Shown: positions 1 through 61,207 of the stretch, one piece after another
Layout: the number at the start of each line of letters is the position of its first letter
Numbering within the stretch: position 1 is the stretch's first letter
From: Clytia hemisphaerica
Lineage: Eukaryota; Cnidaria; Hydrozoa; Leptothecata; Clytiidae
Direction: 5' to 3'
Length of the DNA stretch: 64,000 bases
Assembly (NCBI GenBank): GCA_902728285.1
Contig: CACVBU010000156.1
Coordinates: 372,001 to 436,000 of the forward strand
Translations under genes and position numbers: made by a program
The notes under the pieces: model-generated
Databases searched by the model: none
Seen by the model: only the letters and a program-made list of their open reading frames with translations
Told to the model about the DNA's origin: nothing

Positions 1-140
1 AACAATTTAAGAACAAAGTTGATTCTTAAAAGTGGTAAACTTCAAGTGAAATATAAGTGGGAAAGGAAAAGTGCCAAAAAAACAAAACAAACAGCCTAGC
101 CTCAGCAAAAATTTACTGGTTCTTATAAAAAAGAGTATAT
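1..140. mobile_element. GTTCTTATAAAAA family MITE, cut by the window edge
   Basis: Contains AACAATTTAAGAACAAAG and ends CTGGTTCTTATAAAAAAGAG. The left end is outside the window. Confidence 0.6.
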
Positions 141-519
141 TTTGTAAGACATGAGAAAAATTTAAAGTCTATTTCAAATTAGCTGGCAGTGTTTTTTCAA
201 ACCTCAATAACTTTTAAGTAGCGATTTTGATTTCGTTGAAAAGACAAACAGAAGTGGAATATTGTCATAAAGAATAAACTCAAAAAAGATCGGAAAATAA
301 GGATTGAAAATGAAGAAGAAAAGTATGTAAAACATTGAAAATTTAGAATGACCTCAATAAAGTTTTTGGACAGGCAAGAGAAGAAATAACATTAGTACAT
401 GACTGAATTGATCAAAATGATTCTCTAATTACGTCATTCAAAAAGTCCTTCACTGAAAGATAATACTTCAAGTGACCACAAACCAACTCCCTTACCATTG
501 CACACGTAAATGTTTAATT

Positions 520-784
520 GGGCTCTTCCAGAAAAAAAAGTGTTCATATGGGGTGGAAGATATATTGTCTAGGGATATAAAAAAAATCCTGAAAAACTGC
601 CATGTCCATTGGGTGAATTTGCAATGTCCAGGGGTAAATTTTAGTGTCCAGGAGGCCGATTCGATGCTTGTACAGGGATAAAACGCGTGTCTAGGGGGTG
701 AAAAGTCAAAATGTCCAGGGGTAGATCATTGAAAATATAATATATCCTCCACCCCCCATGAATGTTTTTTTTCTGGAAGAGCCC
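520..784. mobile_element. MITE with GGGCTCTTCCAG ends and G-run interior
   Basis: Perfect inverted ends GGGCTCTTCCAGAAAAAAAA are flanked by the 3-nt repeat ATT (517-519, 785-787). The interior repeats TGTCCAGGGGTAAATT-like units about six times. Same family plan as 45974-46295. Confidence 0.8.
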
Positions 785-836
785 ATTGAAGGGCTTGGTG
801 TTACTACACAGAAAAGGAAAATCTATTAAAGCTTTT

Positions 837-985
837 TCTCTCTAATTCGATCTTATCAAGGAACCAAGAATAATAGAAAGATTCGGATTACAGAAAGTAT
901 TTTTACACGGATTTTCAGCTGAGGGACTTAAGGTTTAGTTCAAATTACAGATTGATTCGAATAATAGAAGGTCGAATTAGAGAGC
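837..985. mobile_element. MITE, CTCTCTAATTCGA ends
   Basis: CTCTCTAATTCGATC and GTCGAATTAGAGAG are inverted, with AGATTCGGATTACAGA-like interior units. Related copies or pieces lie at 41868-41955, 42582-42735, 45425-45740 and 47345-47525. Confidence 0.65.
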
Positions 986-2911
986 ATCAACTTTATGAAT
1001 AAATGGGTAATCTTTTAACAATCCAAAGCCAAAATATGTTTACCGACATTAACGATTTCCCTCAAAAATTAAACATTTTTTAAGTCAAGGTAAAGATATA
1101 GGTCTTTATCCGTGAAAAGCAATAGTAAACTGAAAGATTATGGGATATCCTTTAGTTCATGGGACAGTTCTTTGTCATAAGTAGCACATAAACCGGAAAT
1201 AAAACAAAGATTCCATTTTAAGCGAAAAATTAAGAGTCAAAATAACCAAAAATCTTTTGGTAAGTAAAATTTGTCAGCCGAAATTTATCTTCGGGTCAAA
1301 AATAACCGTCGTTAAAAATCGTCGGCTATAAAAATTTGTCGGTAAAAAAAGACGAAACATCGCTTTGGTGATGACATATTTTACCGACGGATTCTTTCCG
1401 AAAATTAATTTTAACCAACGAATTTAACAAATGATAAGGGTAAAAACAACTACGCATGAAATAGCACCAAACATGTAAACTATTTCTATAAATAAATATC
1501 ACCGTAACGTCAGGCATCCTCTCAAATGATGCAAGACGAATTACTAAATGTTTTTATTTCGGCGGATTAACATTTTTAGGCCCACCTTCATGATGAAAAT
1601 ACCAAACCAGATACATATCAATCTTATGAATCATTGCTTTAAAGTGTACCCAAAAAATGGTTGAAATTTTTTAGCTATGATGTACTTTTAGTAATGTTTT
1701 TAACTATTTTCTTTCCTAAATATAACTTGCTCGGTCGCGTGGTTTCTATACAAACGCTGGATTGGAAGTAGCAGTTACCACCAGAATTTAAAAAATATAA
1801 AACTGGAAAACAAAGAAAGTGTTAGATTCAATCTGTAATCCGAAGTACAGTGCAAACTTTAAGGCTTCAAATTTTCTTGCTTGGGAAAATTTTGAAGATT
1901 TGCCTCTAGCCTTCGGCTTGAATCTCATTAGTTGACTCTTTCTCCAGAATAATTACACGGGCTAAAAACAAAGGGAAACAGCAACGCTAGAGAAATTACC
2001 ATAATTTGTAATAAGCTGTGCTTTACTTCTGATGAATATTTTAAAATATTTCTTTTTAAAATAAATATTTCACACATTATATACATTATTCACTTAGTAT
2101 AGGATGTAAGAAAAAAATTCCCTAAATTTCATTTTAAAATATTTACAATATATACATGTGGTTTATTGTTGCCGCTAAAAATTTGCGTGGAAATCACAAG
2201 ATGCTACGTTACTGGCCAGCAAGGGGATTCGTGCTCATTATACTACCGGCTGTTTTGTAGAGTTATGCGAAGTTTCTGAATATGAGATTCAGTTATCGGC
2301 CAAAACTTAGTCGGCCCTAAGTGATTAAATTTTAGCTTGGTGACTAAAATTAGGGCCGACTAAAAATTTGGGCCGACTAAAATTTGCGCCGACTAAAAAT
2401 TTAGAAATGGCCAAAACTTAGTTATTAGTCGGCCCTTAGTGACTAAATTTTGACGAGGTCGACTAAAGTTAAGGCCGACTAAGTTTTGGCCGATAAGGTA
2501 ACGCACCTATTATAGTGAAAAGTTAAAGTATTGAGAGACCAGCTCTATTATCAACATAAAATCTGGATGTTGGTTAAAAATAACACCGATGGTAAAGTTA
2601 CTGTCTTTTCAATGTAGATAAGTTGTTGCCAACAGTTTTTCTGGACAAAGGTTTTTCTACTTTCTTTGGTAGAGGACCAATCAAAAGCAGAGGAAGTTTC
2701 AATGCAGTGAATAGATAGACTTTCAATTTTACCCACAAGACACTTTTCCTTATGACATATGTCAACCGTTTATCCTGCAATGCATAAAGAGTACGGTTGC
2801 ATGAGTTCGACGCACGTTTCAAGTATATTAAGCTATTGGCGAGTTCTTTGATAGAGGACTATAGGAACATTAACTCTCACTAGAATTGGATCTTAAATCT
2901 TCACCTTTCCT
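986..2911. other. Repeat-rich stretch, no gene seen
   Basis: 1040-1575 has scattered TTGTCGG/ACCGACGG words, probably a decayed palindromic element. 1790-1930 is a half copy of the GGGCTAGA MITE family. 2293-2496 is a MITE. Overlapping minus frames at 2551-2822 are not convincing. Confidence 0.5.
2293..2496. mobile_element. Palindromic MITE, TTATCGGCC ends, GGCCGACTAA units
   Basis: Ends TTATCGGCCAAAACTTAG and CTAAGTTTTGGCCGATAA are inverted. The interior is six or more alternating copies of GGCCGACTAAAA and its complement. Confidence 0.75.
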
Positions 2912-3301
2912 TCATAACTCTGATGCACAAAACGAAGTGGTTTTCACGCCGAATCTATCCACCGTCGTTTCCGTATGGTCGTTGTAATACCACGGAATCC
3001 CGTTGTCCACGATCTGATGCCCGTCACATCCCGTCACCGTCATCCGACGCGCGAATTTCATTTGCCGTTTAATAAATGACGGCGTCTTCGAACGTAATTT
3101 ACATGGTTCGTTTGCGTTAATTACGTCATCTTCGTCGTTGTCGGAGAATTCGTCAGACGACGGTCGACTGCGATCTATGATTTGTGAAAGACGTTTGACG
3201 ACGTGATCGGAGAGTGTTTTACGGAGTTTGTTCACCATCGTTGCGTTTCTTCTTTTCTTCCTTTCCTCGTGTTTTGATGTTGCACTTGCTTCTGTAACTG
3301 T
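2912..3301 (-). CDS. Possible 3' terminal coding exon, 129 codons
   Basis: A CTTTTAG acceptor at 3303-3302 is followed by a 129-codon phase-0 frame ending in TGA at 2914-2912. The protein is charged: a basic start (HEERKKRR), LRKTLSDHVVKRL, an acidic run (DEFSDNDEDD), then basic KTPSFIKRQMKFARR and IPWYYNDH. GC content is higher than in the flanks, with many CpG-containing codons, which supports coding. It lies 7.3 kb downstream of the last traced UNC13 exon on the same strand and could be that gene's terminal exon. It resembles no UNC13 C-terminus I know. An ATG at 3238 would allow an independent 108-codon start. An EDTDIVNIL-encoding segment ending at a GTAAGT donor near 4040 is a weak candidate for the preceding exon. 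Confidence 0.42.
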   Translation of the reverse strand, partial: TVTEASATSKHEERKKRRNATMVNKLRKTLSDHVVKRLSQIIDRSRPSSDEFSDNDEDDVINANEPCKLRSKTPSFIKRQMKFARRMTVTGCDGHQIVDNGIPWYYNDHTETTVDRFGVKTTSFCASEL

Positions 3302-5165
3302 CTAAAAGAAAAATGAGAGAGAAATTTAGTTTCAATTTTTGTTAAGTCAATCTCCACCCAGTGAAGCTTTGTTTCGAATGGTCTTAAACATTCCAAATAT
3401 GAAAAACAATTGAGATGTTCAATTGGTCTAAGAATATCAGCAGAGAGGGATATATTCTACTATATAAGGAACAAAAGAGAAAAGTTAAATCAAGTCATAA
3501 GTCAAGGAGCTCTTCAGAGTACCTACCTACGCAAGTCACAGAGTGGCTTAACATGAAATTATAGAGGAAAACTGAGTGATTTAGAGCACTTATTCACGGT
3601 TAGAAAGAGATATTCGATGTATCTCACATTTTTAAAAAAGGCAGGCCATATTTTAGAAAGGCAGGGCAGCGTCCGTTGGTGGCCAAAAAGGGCACTTTTT
3701 CTTGTGTTTTTCTGCTAAAAAGGAGATTTTAGGAGGGGCAGCGTCCGATGACCGGATGCTAAAAGGGCATGAAAAATGGCCTGAAAGGGGTAAGTTTTCA
3801 CAAAGTCAATGTAGATAGTACTGGAAAACTTGAAAATGTAGAAGCAGCAAATTAGTAGAACAGAAAAATGAAGCGACTGCTTATTATGTATACTTATGTA
3901 TACTGCTTATTACATAAGCAGTCGCTAGATAGTACTGGATAGAGTATACAAAATATTCCACAATCTACAATCTAAAGGACATTTCCTCGGCAAGTAGAAG
4001 GACCTTGGAGTAGAAGGGGGGAACTACGTAAAATAGTTTACTTACCAGTATATTAACTATATCTGTATCTTCTCTTGTATTGCTTTTAAAATTCGTTCAA
4101 ATTTGTTCCCTCCTCTCAGCTACGTTTCTTGATTGGTCTTGTTCCAAGTGTCTTGCTGAAACTGTTTGATCAATTGCCAGAAAAAAGTTGCTCCAACATC
4201 TCTTATAAGCCACTTCTCAATGAATAGCTTAACTCCAATGTTTGTTTTGTGTGGTCAAAACGTCACCGATAAGTTAATCTCACTGAAGTGGCTCAAAACG
4301 CGTTTTCTGATTGGTTCAAAACGGAATAATATGATGTAATGGTGTTCTAATGAGCCAATCAGGAGGCTTCTCTCAAACAGGGTCAAAAGAATACGCGTCA
4401 AACACTTTTAATTGTACCCATACATAATATTATTAGATTTTTTTAAATCTAAAGAGGATTTTAATCCAAAATCAACAAATCACAAATTCCGAACACTAAA
4501 CGTTGAACGGACGAAAATAAAAAATTTCTTTCCCTTTTTTCTTTCTACCCCTTGGCTTTTTATTTTTTCCGTGCCTGTTTTACATGAAAACATGTGATAA
4601 TTTTTTACTTTGTTATTTGTTATTTTATATATGTAGCTGTTCACCCTCAGCAAAACACAAACTAATGAAAAACGAATCAAGCCTGGGTTCTAACCAGCTC
4701 CGTTAGTTTTTGAAATCATTTACATGTTTCTAACGGCCTGTCAGATTCAATTAGATTCATTCAAAAATATTTTTGCTTATGCAAACCTTTACAACCCTTC
4801 TGTCCGTTTTTTGTTCGTTTTTTTTTGCTCTTACGTATACAAACCATAAAAGATAACAGCAGATCGAAACGTAGAAATTGACGTGAAACATCGCAAAAAT
4901 TCATTGCATAAAAAAACCTGGGGCGTGTTTTTCTTACTTTGTTTTGATCAATATAAACTGACTTTTTCTGTTAGACATTCATAATTTTTAGTCTTCCTCA
5001 AATAGCAATAACAAATTCTTTAACTAAAGGTTTCTTCACGTAGAGCGAACGCTATAACGGTTTGAAGCATTGAGCTGAAATTCTTGAAGGAGCTAAAGAG
5101 GAAACTTTTCGATGGGAAATGTAGTCATTAAAACGCGTGTGTGACCTGCCAAGGTTTCACACTAC

Positions 5166-5386
5166 CGAGTTTATGTATCGGAGGATATCGAGGGCGACGG
5201 TAAGTGAAATCGACACAAAACAAAGTCGAGAATTGATGTACGGCTCTATATTGCCTTTGCTCACCTAAACAGGCGACGGTATCTTGGTGTTTTTACCGTC
5301 ATCCAGCAAAGTGGACGGCGATTTCGGCCCCATGTCAGCTTTGCTTTATACCGTCACCCTCGATTTATCTCGAATACATAAACTCG
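5166..5386. mobile_element. MITE, CGAGTTTATGTAT ends
   Basis: Ends CGAGTTTATGTAT and ATACATAAACTCG flank GACGGTA-rich arms; CTAC flanks both sides. Further copies are at 26808 and 50722, with halves near 5940 and 59978. Confidence 0.75.
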
Positions 5387-6240
5387 CTACTATCGTCGGA
5401 TGGAAAATAAAAATTAACGCCGGGTTTCGAAAAAATGTTCCACGTTGAAACAAAACAAAGAAAGCGCTAGATTCAATCTGTCATTCCCAAAAGCAGCGCA
5501 AATCTTAAAGCTTCACTTTTTCTTTGAGAAAGGTTGCAGATTCGTCTCTAGCACCATCGGGGCTTTAAATTCGCCCAAAAAAGAAATCACACCAAAATTA
5601 ACCCTAGATTGTAATCGCCATAGCAACAGTATAGACAGAAAAACAACTGCGCGCGAGAAATACCATTAGCGATTAAAGGCATCTTAAGATTGTGGTATTT
5701 AGTCTTGTATGTTGCAATGAATTGCATACATTCATTCCTTAATGCGATTATTCAGGAGGCACTTTATTTCAGGATGGGAAAAGAAAAATGACAAGAGCTC
5801 ATTACAGAGGCAGAGATGTGTTACGTCACCCGCTTTTAGGACTGAGTACCACCAGCTGTGAAAGCTACCAGCGCAACAACCAACTCATCCTTTGATGGTA
5901 TTTATAGATGGAAGTTCAATCCGTTTTTGCATCGGAATTAGCTTTAGCTTTAAGTTTATGCATTTTCACTTTTGAGGACGGCGGAGTGACTGAATTGATT
6001 CGGAAAAACCCGCAGTTCGGACCCGCAAAATTGAGGACGGTATAAGTGCTGATTGACCGTGATCCTCGGTCAATCATAGCTCTAGTTCTAGACAAATCAG
6101 AAGTTAACCGTCTTCGTCGTAGAAAAACTCAAATATAAGTCACTTTTTTCCACGTCGGCCGTTAGAAATTTCCCCGTATTGAAGTGACTCGACTCTCTTG
6201 AGAATATTCAGTAAAGTTATGGCTCGAAACACTACATTTA

Positions 6241-6378
6241 CATTAGTTCATCACGAAATTAGAACCGGAAAAACATATTTTCCGAAGGACAGAATTACCC
6301 CAGTCGATTACATTAGTTCATCACGAAATTAGAACCGGAAAAACATATTTTCCGAAGGGCAGAATTACCCCAGTCGAC
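6241..6378. repeat. 70-bp tandem duplication
   Basis: Two copies of a 70-bp unit (6241-6310 and 6311-about 6378) containing TTCATCACGAAATTAGAACC and AAACATATTTTCCGAAGG differ at only a couple of positions, so the event is recent. Confidence 0.85.
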
Positions 6379-6466
6379 ATTAAACGTTGTTTCCACGCTT
6401 ATCTAACATTCACAACGTCCATAAAACGTTAGATTAACGTTGAAACAACGTTGTGTACCAGCTGGG
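6371..6466. mobile_element. AACGTTG palindromic MITE
   Basis: About 95 bp of nested palindromes (AACGTTGTTTC, CTAACATTCACAACG, GAAACAACGTTGTGTACC) ending in CAGCTGGG. Other copies are at 56889 and 58432, with half copies at about 28801, 30931 and 35945. Confidence 0.72.
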
Positions 6467-6492
6467 AACACTGCACGACAAGGTATAAGGAA

Positions 6493-6693
6493 CTATTTTA
6501 ACTGGCCGGAAGCAAAGAGTTTCACATCATGAAAAGTGACATTTCCTGCGTTCAAAAACATGTCAAATTCAACATAAAGATATGAAAAGTTTTTGAAGGA
6601 AATATTTGAATGGGTTTGAGGACATAACGGTATGATAAAAATTGTCCTGTTTTCAGATCGTGAAGATATATTCCCTTGTGCAAAAGCACGCAA
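6493..6693 (-). CDS. Weak coding candidate, possible terminal exon
   Basis: A 66-codon frame with coding-like composition and beta-rich motifs (TIFIIPLCPQTHSNIS, YLYVEFDMFLNAGNVTFHD) ending at TAG. There is no ATG, so it would have to be an exon. The nearest acceptor-like site is an ACAG near 6650. No UNC13 C2C motif is present, so it is not the missing C2C half. Confidence 0.2.
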   Translation of the reverse strand: MRAFAQGNISSRSENRTIFIIPLCPQTHSNISFKNFSYLYVEFDMFLNAGNVTFHDVKLFASGQLK

Positions 6694-7344
6694 TTTCTAT
6701 GGTTTATTCAAAAAAACATTGTTAAGATCCCCACAAGAGATCACTTCAAAGGACAATAAATAAGAAAATCAATTCGAGAGACAAAGATGTGGCAATTTTT
6801 ATTTGGTTGAATTTGAAGAAAGATGATTATAAAGAACAGAGTAAAAAGTCACGGTAAAGCTCTCGCTCCTTAGTAAAATACTTTGATCATCCTAAAGTTT
6901 CTTGAAGAAATATATGTTTTGTATCTCATCTTAGGAAATTGGACAAGAGGAAATCTACCATATTTCACAATATAGAAAAAACTTTATAATTGTGAAAATA
7001 TTAGTCCCTTTTTAATGTTTCATTTTTATTTTATCTATAATCCCCCAATTTATATCTGAGACACTTCACATGATCCCCCTTTCCCCCACTCAACACTTTA
7101 ATAGTGGGGTCCGGGGGACGGATTTTCATCTTGCAAAAATGTTTAGAATTCTTCTGTCTCGAGATATTTGTCGGGGCATTGTAGTGCTTCCTTTCCTTGA
7201 GGTCAGATCTATGATTTTCATCAGTGATGAATGTTAATAAGTGTTCCAATTTAAAAGAACACGTGCTCAAAACACTTTGTCATTTTGAAGAGAGTGCGAA
7301 GAGGCACATGGCGCGTAAAGAGTTAAAATTAATGAAAGTTACAT

Positions 7345-7556
7345 ATAGTATTCCATATATAAATATCGAAATTCAAGTAGGGGTAAAAGATTGTTCCAGT
7401 GGGGATGGTTTTGGAGTGCAGTTTTTAAACATTGATTTTCGGATGGGGATGAAATCAAAGTCAATTTCTCAGTGGGGCTGAAATTCCCGGGGACGAAGTT
7501 TTTGCCAAATTTTCAAGTGGGGCTGGGGTCCCAGCGGGTCTGTGACACAGGGTGTT
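7345..7556. repeat. GGGGATG/CAGTGGGG repeat element
   Basis: Iterated AGTGGGG units (AGTGGGGATGG, GGATGGGGATGAAAT, AGTGGGGCTG) ending CTGTGACACAGGGTGT. Other copies are at 21540-21795 (inverted), 28031-28272, 28484-28724 and 33238-33402. Confidence 0.7.
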
Positions 7557-8948
7557 TCAATGAATGGTGCCATACAAAAAAAATTGAAGAAATTCCTAAT
7601 AAAGCTATCGAGATTGAATACCAGTAACTTTCAGATGACTATCTCTTGCCAACTGGCTCGCAAAGTTGTTTTTACGTACATTTAACGTTTGATGAAGGTT
7701 AGGCATGTCAGGTGGACGCTGTTATGGTGTTCTGTGCCAGCTTGGTATTCTTTTTGGAGGTAGCGAAGAGCTTGTCTTGATGTTTTTAAGCACCCACGTC
7801 AGATTTAAAGTATTAACGAATTTTTCACCTGTTTTTTTTCATTTCCATAGGGGTTCTGGCAAAACATTTAGAAACACAAAATTTACTCCACTTAACAAAT
7901 CCTAACTCCATAGAAAGAATACAAAATAAAATTTTATAAGTTCGATGCGACCTAAATAAGTCTTAATACCGTTGAAGTATAGACAGTGATTAAACCTCTG
8001 GAACTCCTTTATAAAGGCGATAATTTTAATGTACAAAACAAACAGGTCTTGGATTAGGGAGATAATCTCACCAAAAAATGCAAGCATGAAGATTTGCGAT
8101 AAACCAGAAATCTATAAGTATGGGATTTCTGTGGACATATCATTGAAATTAATCATCGTTTGATCATGAAATTGTGAATTGAAGAGATGTTAGTGTTTTT
8201 TGTTTGGTAACCATAGAGTTTGCTCCACTGATCTTTATAAATCCTAGACCAAGTTTTATCTGCCATCTTTGATCCTAATGATCCTAATGGTAGCACTACT
8301 CAATGTTGGTAAATCTATAATTCAATGAAACTTTCCGTGCGACACACAAATACCATGCTACATAGCAATGACACTCTACTTTCTAGAACGGAGAAGTGAC
8401 TGAAATGATTAGGAACGACCCGCAGTTTTGAATCAAAAAACAAGAATTGTAAAATTGATAAATTACAGTCGTCACATATAATCAAAATAGAAAAAAACAC
8501 AAAAAACAAATAGACTGGCAAATAAGAATCCAAAGGGAAGATCTTCTCTACAAATGAAAGGAGTTTTGTCAACCGAGCAACTTGTGTCAGTTAATCAGCC
8601 TTTTGTTATCTCAGGCTCACACTTACAATTCGGTTTATCACATAAGGGAGAAATTGAAGATTAAAACATTTTACGGCGACCTTTTTTGAGTCGTTGCCAG
8701 CATTTCAGTGAATTCGTCAAATCCAAATAAGGTTGCCAAAAAAACTTTTTGAGTAAATTTGTTTTTCAGATTTACTTTCTCTCTCAAAGTTAAGAGGATT
8801 TGATAGAGAAGGTGGACCTTCTGGTTTCAAAAGAATTTCAAAGGAATTTTTCCTTAATTTTTACTAACTGTAGTACATAATGCCAAAAAGTGAGCAACTC
8901 TTCGGTCCTCAGTTCTTACAAACAAAAAGGTTCCTCATTTACAGTATA

Positions 8949-9181
8949 CACTCTTTTTTCATGAGAACCAGTAGATTTTGAATGAGGTTCGGCTGTTCTT
9001 ACTAGTTATGTTTTTTACACTTTGAGCCTCAAGTTGTTCTTAAATCCTGTTCTTGGTGAAATTGAGATATTAGGCTTTTTACCCAATTTTACTACTTTGA
9101 CCTAAATTACTTGAAAGTAATAATTTCAGGCGCATTATTCTTAAATTGTTCTTATCTCATTGTTCTTATAAAAAAAGAGTG
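8949..9181. mobile_element. TA-flanked MITE, GTTCTTATAAAAA family
   Basis: Left end CACTCTTTTTTCATGAGAAC and right end GTTCTTATAAAAAAAGAGTG lie between TA dinucleotides. The interior is rich in GTTCTTAAA words. Confidence 0.75.
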
Positions 9182-9702
9182 TATGTATACTTTACAGTTT
9201 CCAAGAATTTCAGGATGTATTTTTGTTTAATTTTTTGAAAATTTGATGAAGAAGAGATTCTTAAAATATTTGAAGTAAAAGCTTCAAAAAAATTGTCTTA
9301 CGAATTTTGGGTCCTCTTTCTGACTTCAACTAGTAGATAAGAGAAGTACATCTCTATGAATTTCCCATAATCACTATCTGACGGTTGCAAGCACCATATA
9401 ATAGAACTCTTTGTATTTTTAGTAATGCTTTACATGATTTTTAGCACTGATAATTGTTTTTTAAATCAAATTTCTTGGTTAAATTGAGCGAAAGATGTCT
9501 CAAATCAATCTTGGTATTTCAATTTATAATCAAGTTTTTGGGTCCCGTTAGGAAAACATGTTTTGATATTACTTTGTCAACAACATATCTAAATATAAAA
9601 TCGGCCACTTGAGTAGAAAGTAAACCATTTTTCAAGGGGATTGGCTGACATCCAAAACAACTTGAATCTCACTTTAGAAGTGTTTGAAATCACTCTTTTG
9701 CT

Positions 9703-9957
9703 GAGTTCGTTTTATAAGAAAATCCAAAATTTTTGAAGCCTTCGGATGCTCTTAACTTTTTTCAGATTCAAGCCGAAAAATGTTCCTAACATGTTCTTAT
9801 TTTCACCATTTTGTGGGTATTTTGTGCGTTTTCATCCAAGAAATCGGATGTTTTAGACGTTTTAGAGTCCCCAAAACATTAAAATGTTCTTAACTTGCTC
9901 TTAACATTTTGGCCATCGAAGCCTTATGTTCTTGGTTTGTTCTTATAAAAAAAGGAG
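9703..9957. mobile_element. GTTCTTATAAAAA family MITE
   Basis: Left GAGTTCGTTTTATAAGAAAA, right GTTCTTATAAAAAAAGGAG. The interior has GAAGCCTTCGGATG, shared with the copies at 20563, 38322 and 39111. Confidence 0.65.
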
Positions 9958-10579
9958 TAGCACAAACAGAAAGGAGACAGATTTTTCGTATTTCCAAAAA
10001 GCACTTCAAAAACTTTTAACCTTTCCTTTGAAACTTTTAATCTATGAAGTTGTTCAGTGGAAAATGCCATTTTGTAGAGGGCCTCAGAGGGTGGATTTTC
10101 AATTTCTTTCTTAAAAAAACCCTCAAATATAAAAAAATGAAGGCATGATTAAAAAGTTAGTCCGTGCTCGAAATACTCATAACTATCGCCATACGTCCTA
10201 GTCTGAAGATCCATGCTATGATTTCTTCATTTATATAATGATGGCGAAATGAATAGCATGGTTTGGGTTGAGAGTTTGAATCTCTGTCTTAGCTTCAAAC
10301 GACGGTTAAAACAGAGCCAATCAAATTCTTTTATTCTTTCACTGGTCACACTTTATTAAAAAATGTTGTTTTAATTTTAGTAAGCGAGGACAGTACTAAA
10401 TTCGAATTTCCCACTTTAAATTTTTTGAGACAGAAATCTGCCTCACAGCCCAAACCCGTACTTTGTACATTAGTTCAAAGAAATACAGGACGGACCTCCT
10501 GTCTACATACGTCGAGTAAAAAAACTGGATTGAGATTCGGAGATTGATGAAGGGAAATGGAAAATGGAAAAATACTTAC

Positions 10580-59470
<48,891 letters not shown>

Positions 59471-59994
59471 CTGAAAAGGAAGGATAAGATATGAAAAGAG
59501 GTACGAAAGGTATTTCATTCCTCAAGTTCATCATTTCACCGAAAAGGACATGCATAAATTATACAGATGACGTTATCCCAAGTCAAAAAGTCTCAAACAA
59601 CTTCTTTCAAATAAAAAGTAAGCGTTTCTTTGTCTGATCACTGGAATTATTCAGGACTAACCATTACATTCACTACTATTGATACAGAAGCACCCAAAAC
59701 CGGTGTTTGCCAATAGTTTTATTATTTAAATTCAAAATTAGTGGAAACACCCGGTTTTTTTGGGTGCTTCCGTATAAAATATTACGTCATGAGCATCACG
59801 AATTATGTCACGTGTGCTTAACTATAAGAATACAAAGATGAAAGTTGGCTTACACCGAAAATTGAATTCCGTCGAATTTTCGTCTCCGTCGAAGTGTCAA
59901 TGTTAAAAAACTGATCCCTGAATAAGAAAAGAAATTAAATTTTGGTGCTGAAGACCGCAAGATGTTTACATTACATAGCGAGTTTATGTATTTA

Positions 59995-60217
59995 CTCTTA
60001 GGTTCCAAATAAACGGTGGGGGGAGGGGGGACTCGAATAAACGGGGGGAGTTGGAAAATTTTCAAAATTTTAATAAACGGAGGTTCCTAGTCCTAATTGC
60101 CGGGGGAGTTGGAAATTGTAATTACGAAAACGGTGGGTCCTAATAAGGTCCGGGGGGCTGGAAAAATTTCGAAAAATTATCAAGCGGGGGGGGGGCTGTT
60201 TATTTGGAACATAAGAG
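59995..60217. mobile_element. TA-flanked MITE, CTCTTAGGTTCCAAATAAA ends
   Basis: Second copy of the family at 14796, shorter, with TA on both sides and interior AATAAACGGGGGGAG units. It has inserted next to a half copy of the CGAGTTTATGTAT element (about 59978). Confidence 0.8.
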
Positions 60218-60549
60218 TACCTTTCTGCAGACACTGGCGTGATTTGGAACTTTGATCCACAAAATCGAAGAAAGTAAAAGTGCTGATTTACCGTCGTCTT
60301 CAGCATCTAGGGTATCAAAAACTAAACATCTCAATCGCAGGAAACATACTAGTTATTGTTATTTAAAGAGTGAAGATGTTGATAAGTTATGCTTGAGTGA
60401 CTCTGAGATTTTAGTTTCAAAATTATCGCTGTAGCCCCTGTAGCCATGTCCCAGTTTCTTTGATCTAAAACAGATCGATCTACAGTCTGTGAATAATGGC
60501 CAATAAAAAAACGTAATATTTCCGAGAAAACCTTGTTTAGCATTAGGTA

Positions 60550-60780
60550 ATTAGTTATGAGGGAGTTTATCTAAAGAATCCTGCATTACTAGAAATAGAC
60601 AAAAAGAACGACAAATTTCATAAAGAACGACATATTTTGCCGTCCACAACCCCGACCGAAAGTGACTGTATCACTACACCAGCAATTCAGTCCTCTTCGT
60701 TTATCACGGGAATTAACTGCACGTGGTTTAAAAGAACGACAAATGATGCATGCGTGTTACAATGCAGGATTCTTTAGAGG
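60550..60780 (+). repeat. Coding-like dispersed repeat, copy 1
   Basis: About 120 bp match 63845-63990. Both copies stay open in the same frame: NPALL-IDKKNDKFHK-RHI then PSTTPTESDC. This copy continues SSSFITGINCTWFKRTTN before a stop. Either a fragment of a mobile-element protein or an exon of an unrecognised plus-strand gene. Confidence 0.45.
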
Positions 60781-61207
60781 AATAGACTGTATTTACGGGA
60801 TTTTTGTAATCAGTACGGCACTAAATTCCTCATTGACCGTAATCACTGTTTACGTAGGTCTATATATTCTCAAAATTTGCATGTAGCAACATTGGTCCAT
60901 TGTAAAGATATGTGTGAAATTTGAACAGCATACCTCTATTTGTTCATGAGATATTAACGAATTCCGTAGATTAGTAATTTGCGGGAACAAAATTCCGTAA
61001 AATAAAAGGGGCGGAATTTTATTCCATAAATTACTATAGGCCGTAATTTAAATTGTTTAATGCATTCTACTCGATAACGCAAAATTTATTTCTAAATATT
61101 TACATCTATAAGAATGTCGTATCATTGAAATAGGATCATCGTATTCTCTAGAAATAGAGCATTTTCGATCAGGAAAATATCGTCACAACCCACAACAAAT
61201 ACAGTAG

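Larger units (their letters stand above)
3302..10579. other. Region downstream of the last traced UNC13 exon
   Basis: The missing second half of C2C (YELxVCVKDYC-like, CWxPLGR, LRILSQR motifs) should lie here, but I could not find it on the minus strand. The stretch holds MITEs at 5166, 6371, 8949 and 9703, a hairpin at about 3868-3925, GGGCAGCGTCCG repeats at about 3665 and 3737, the 70-bp duplication and the 7345 element. The rest is AT-rich with no convincing gene. Confidence 0.6.
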
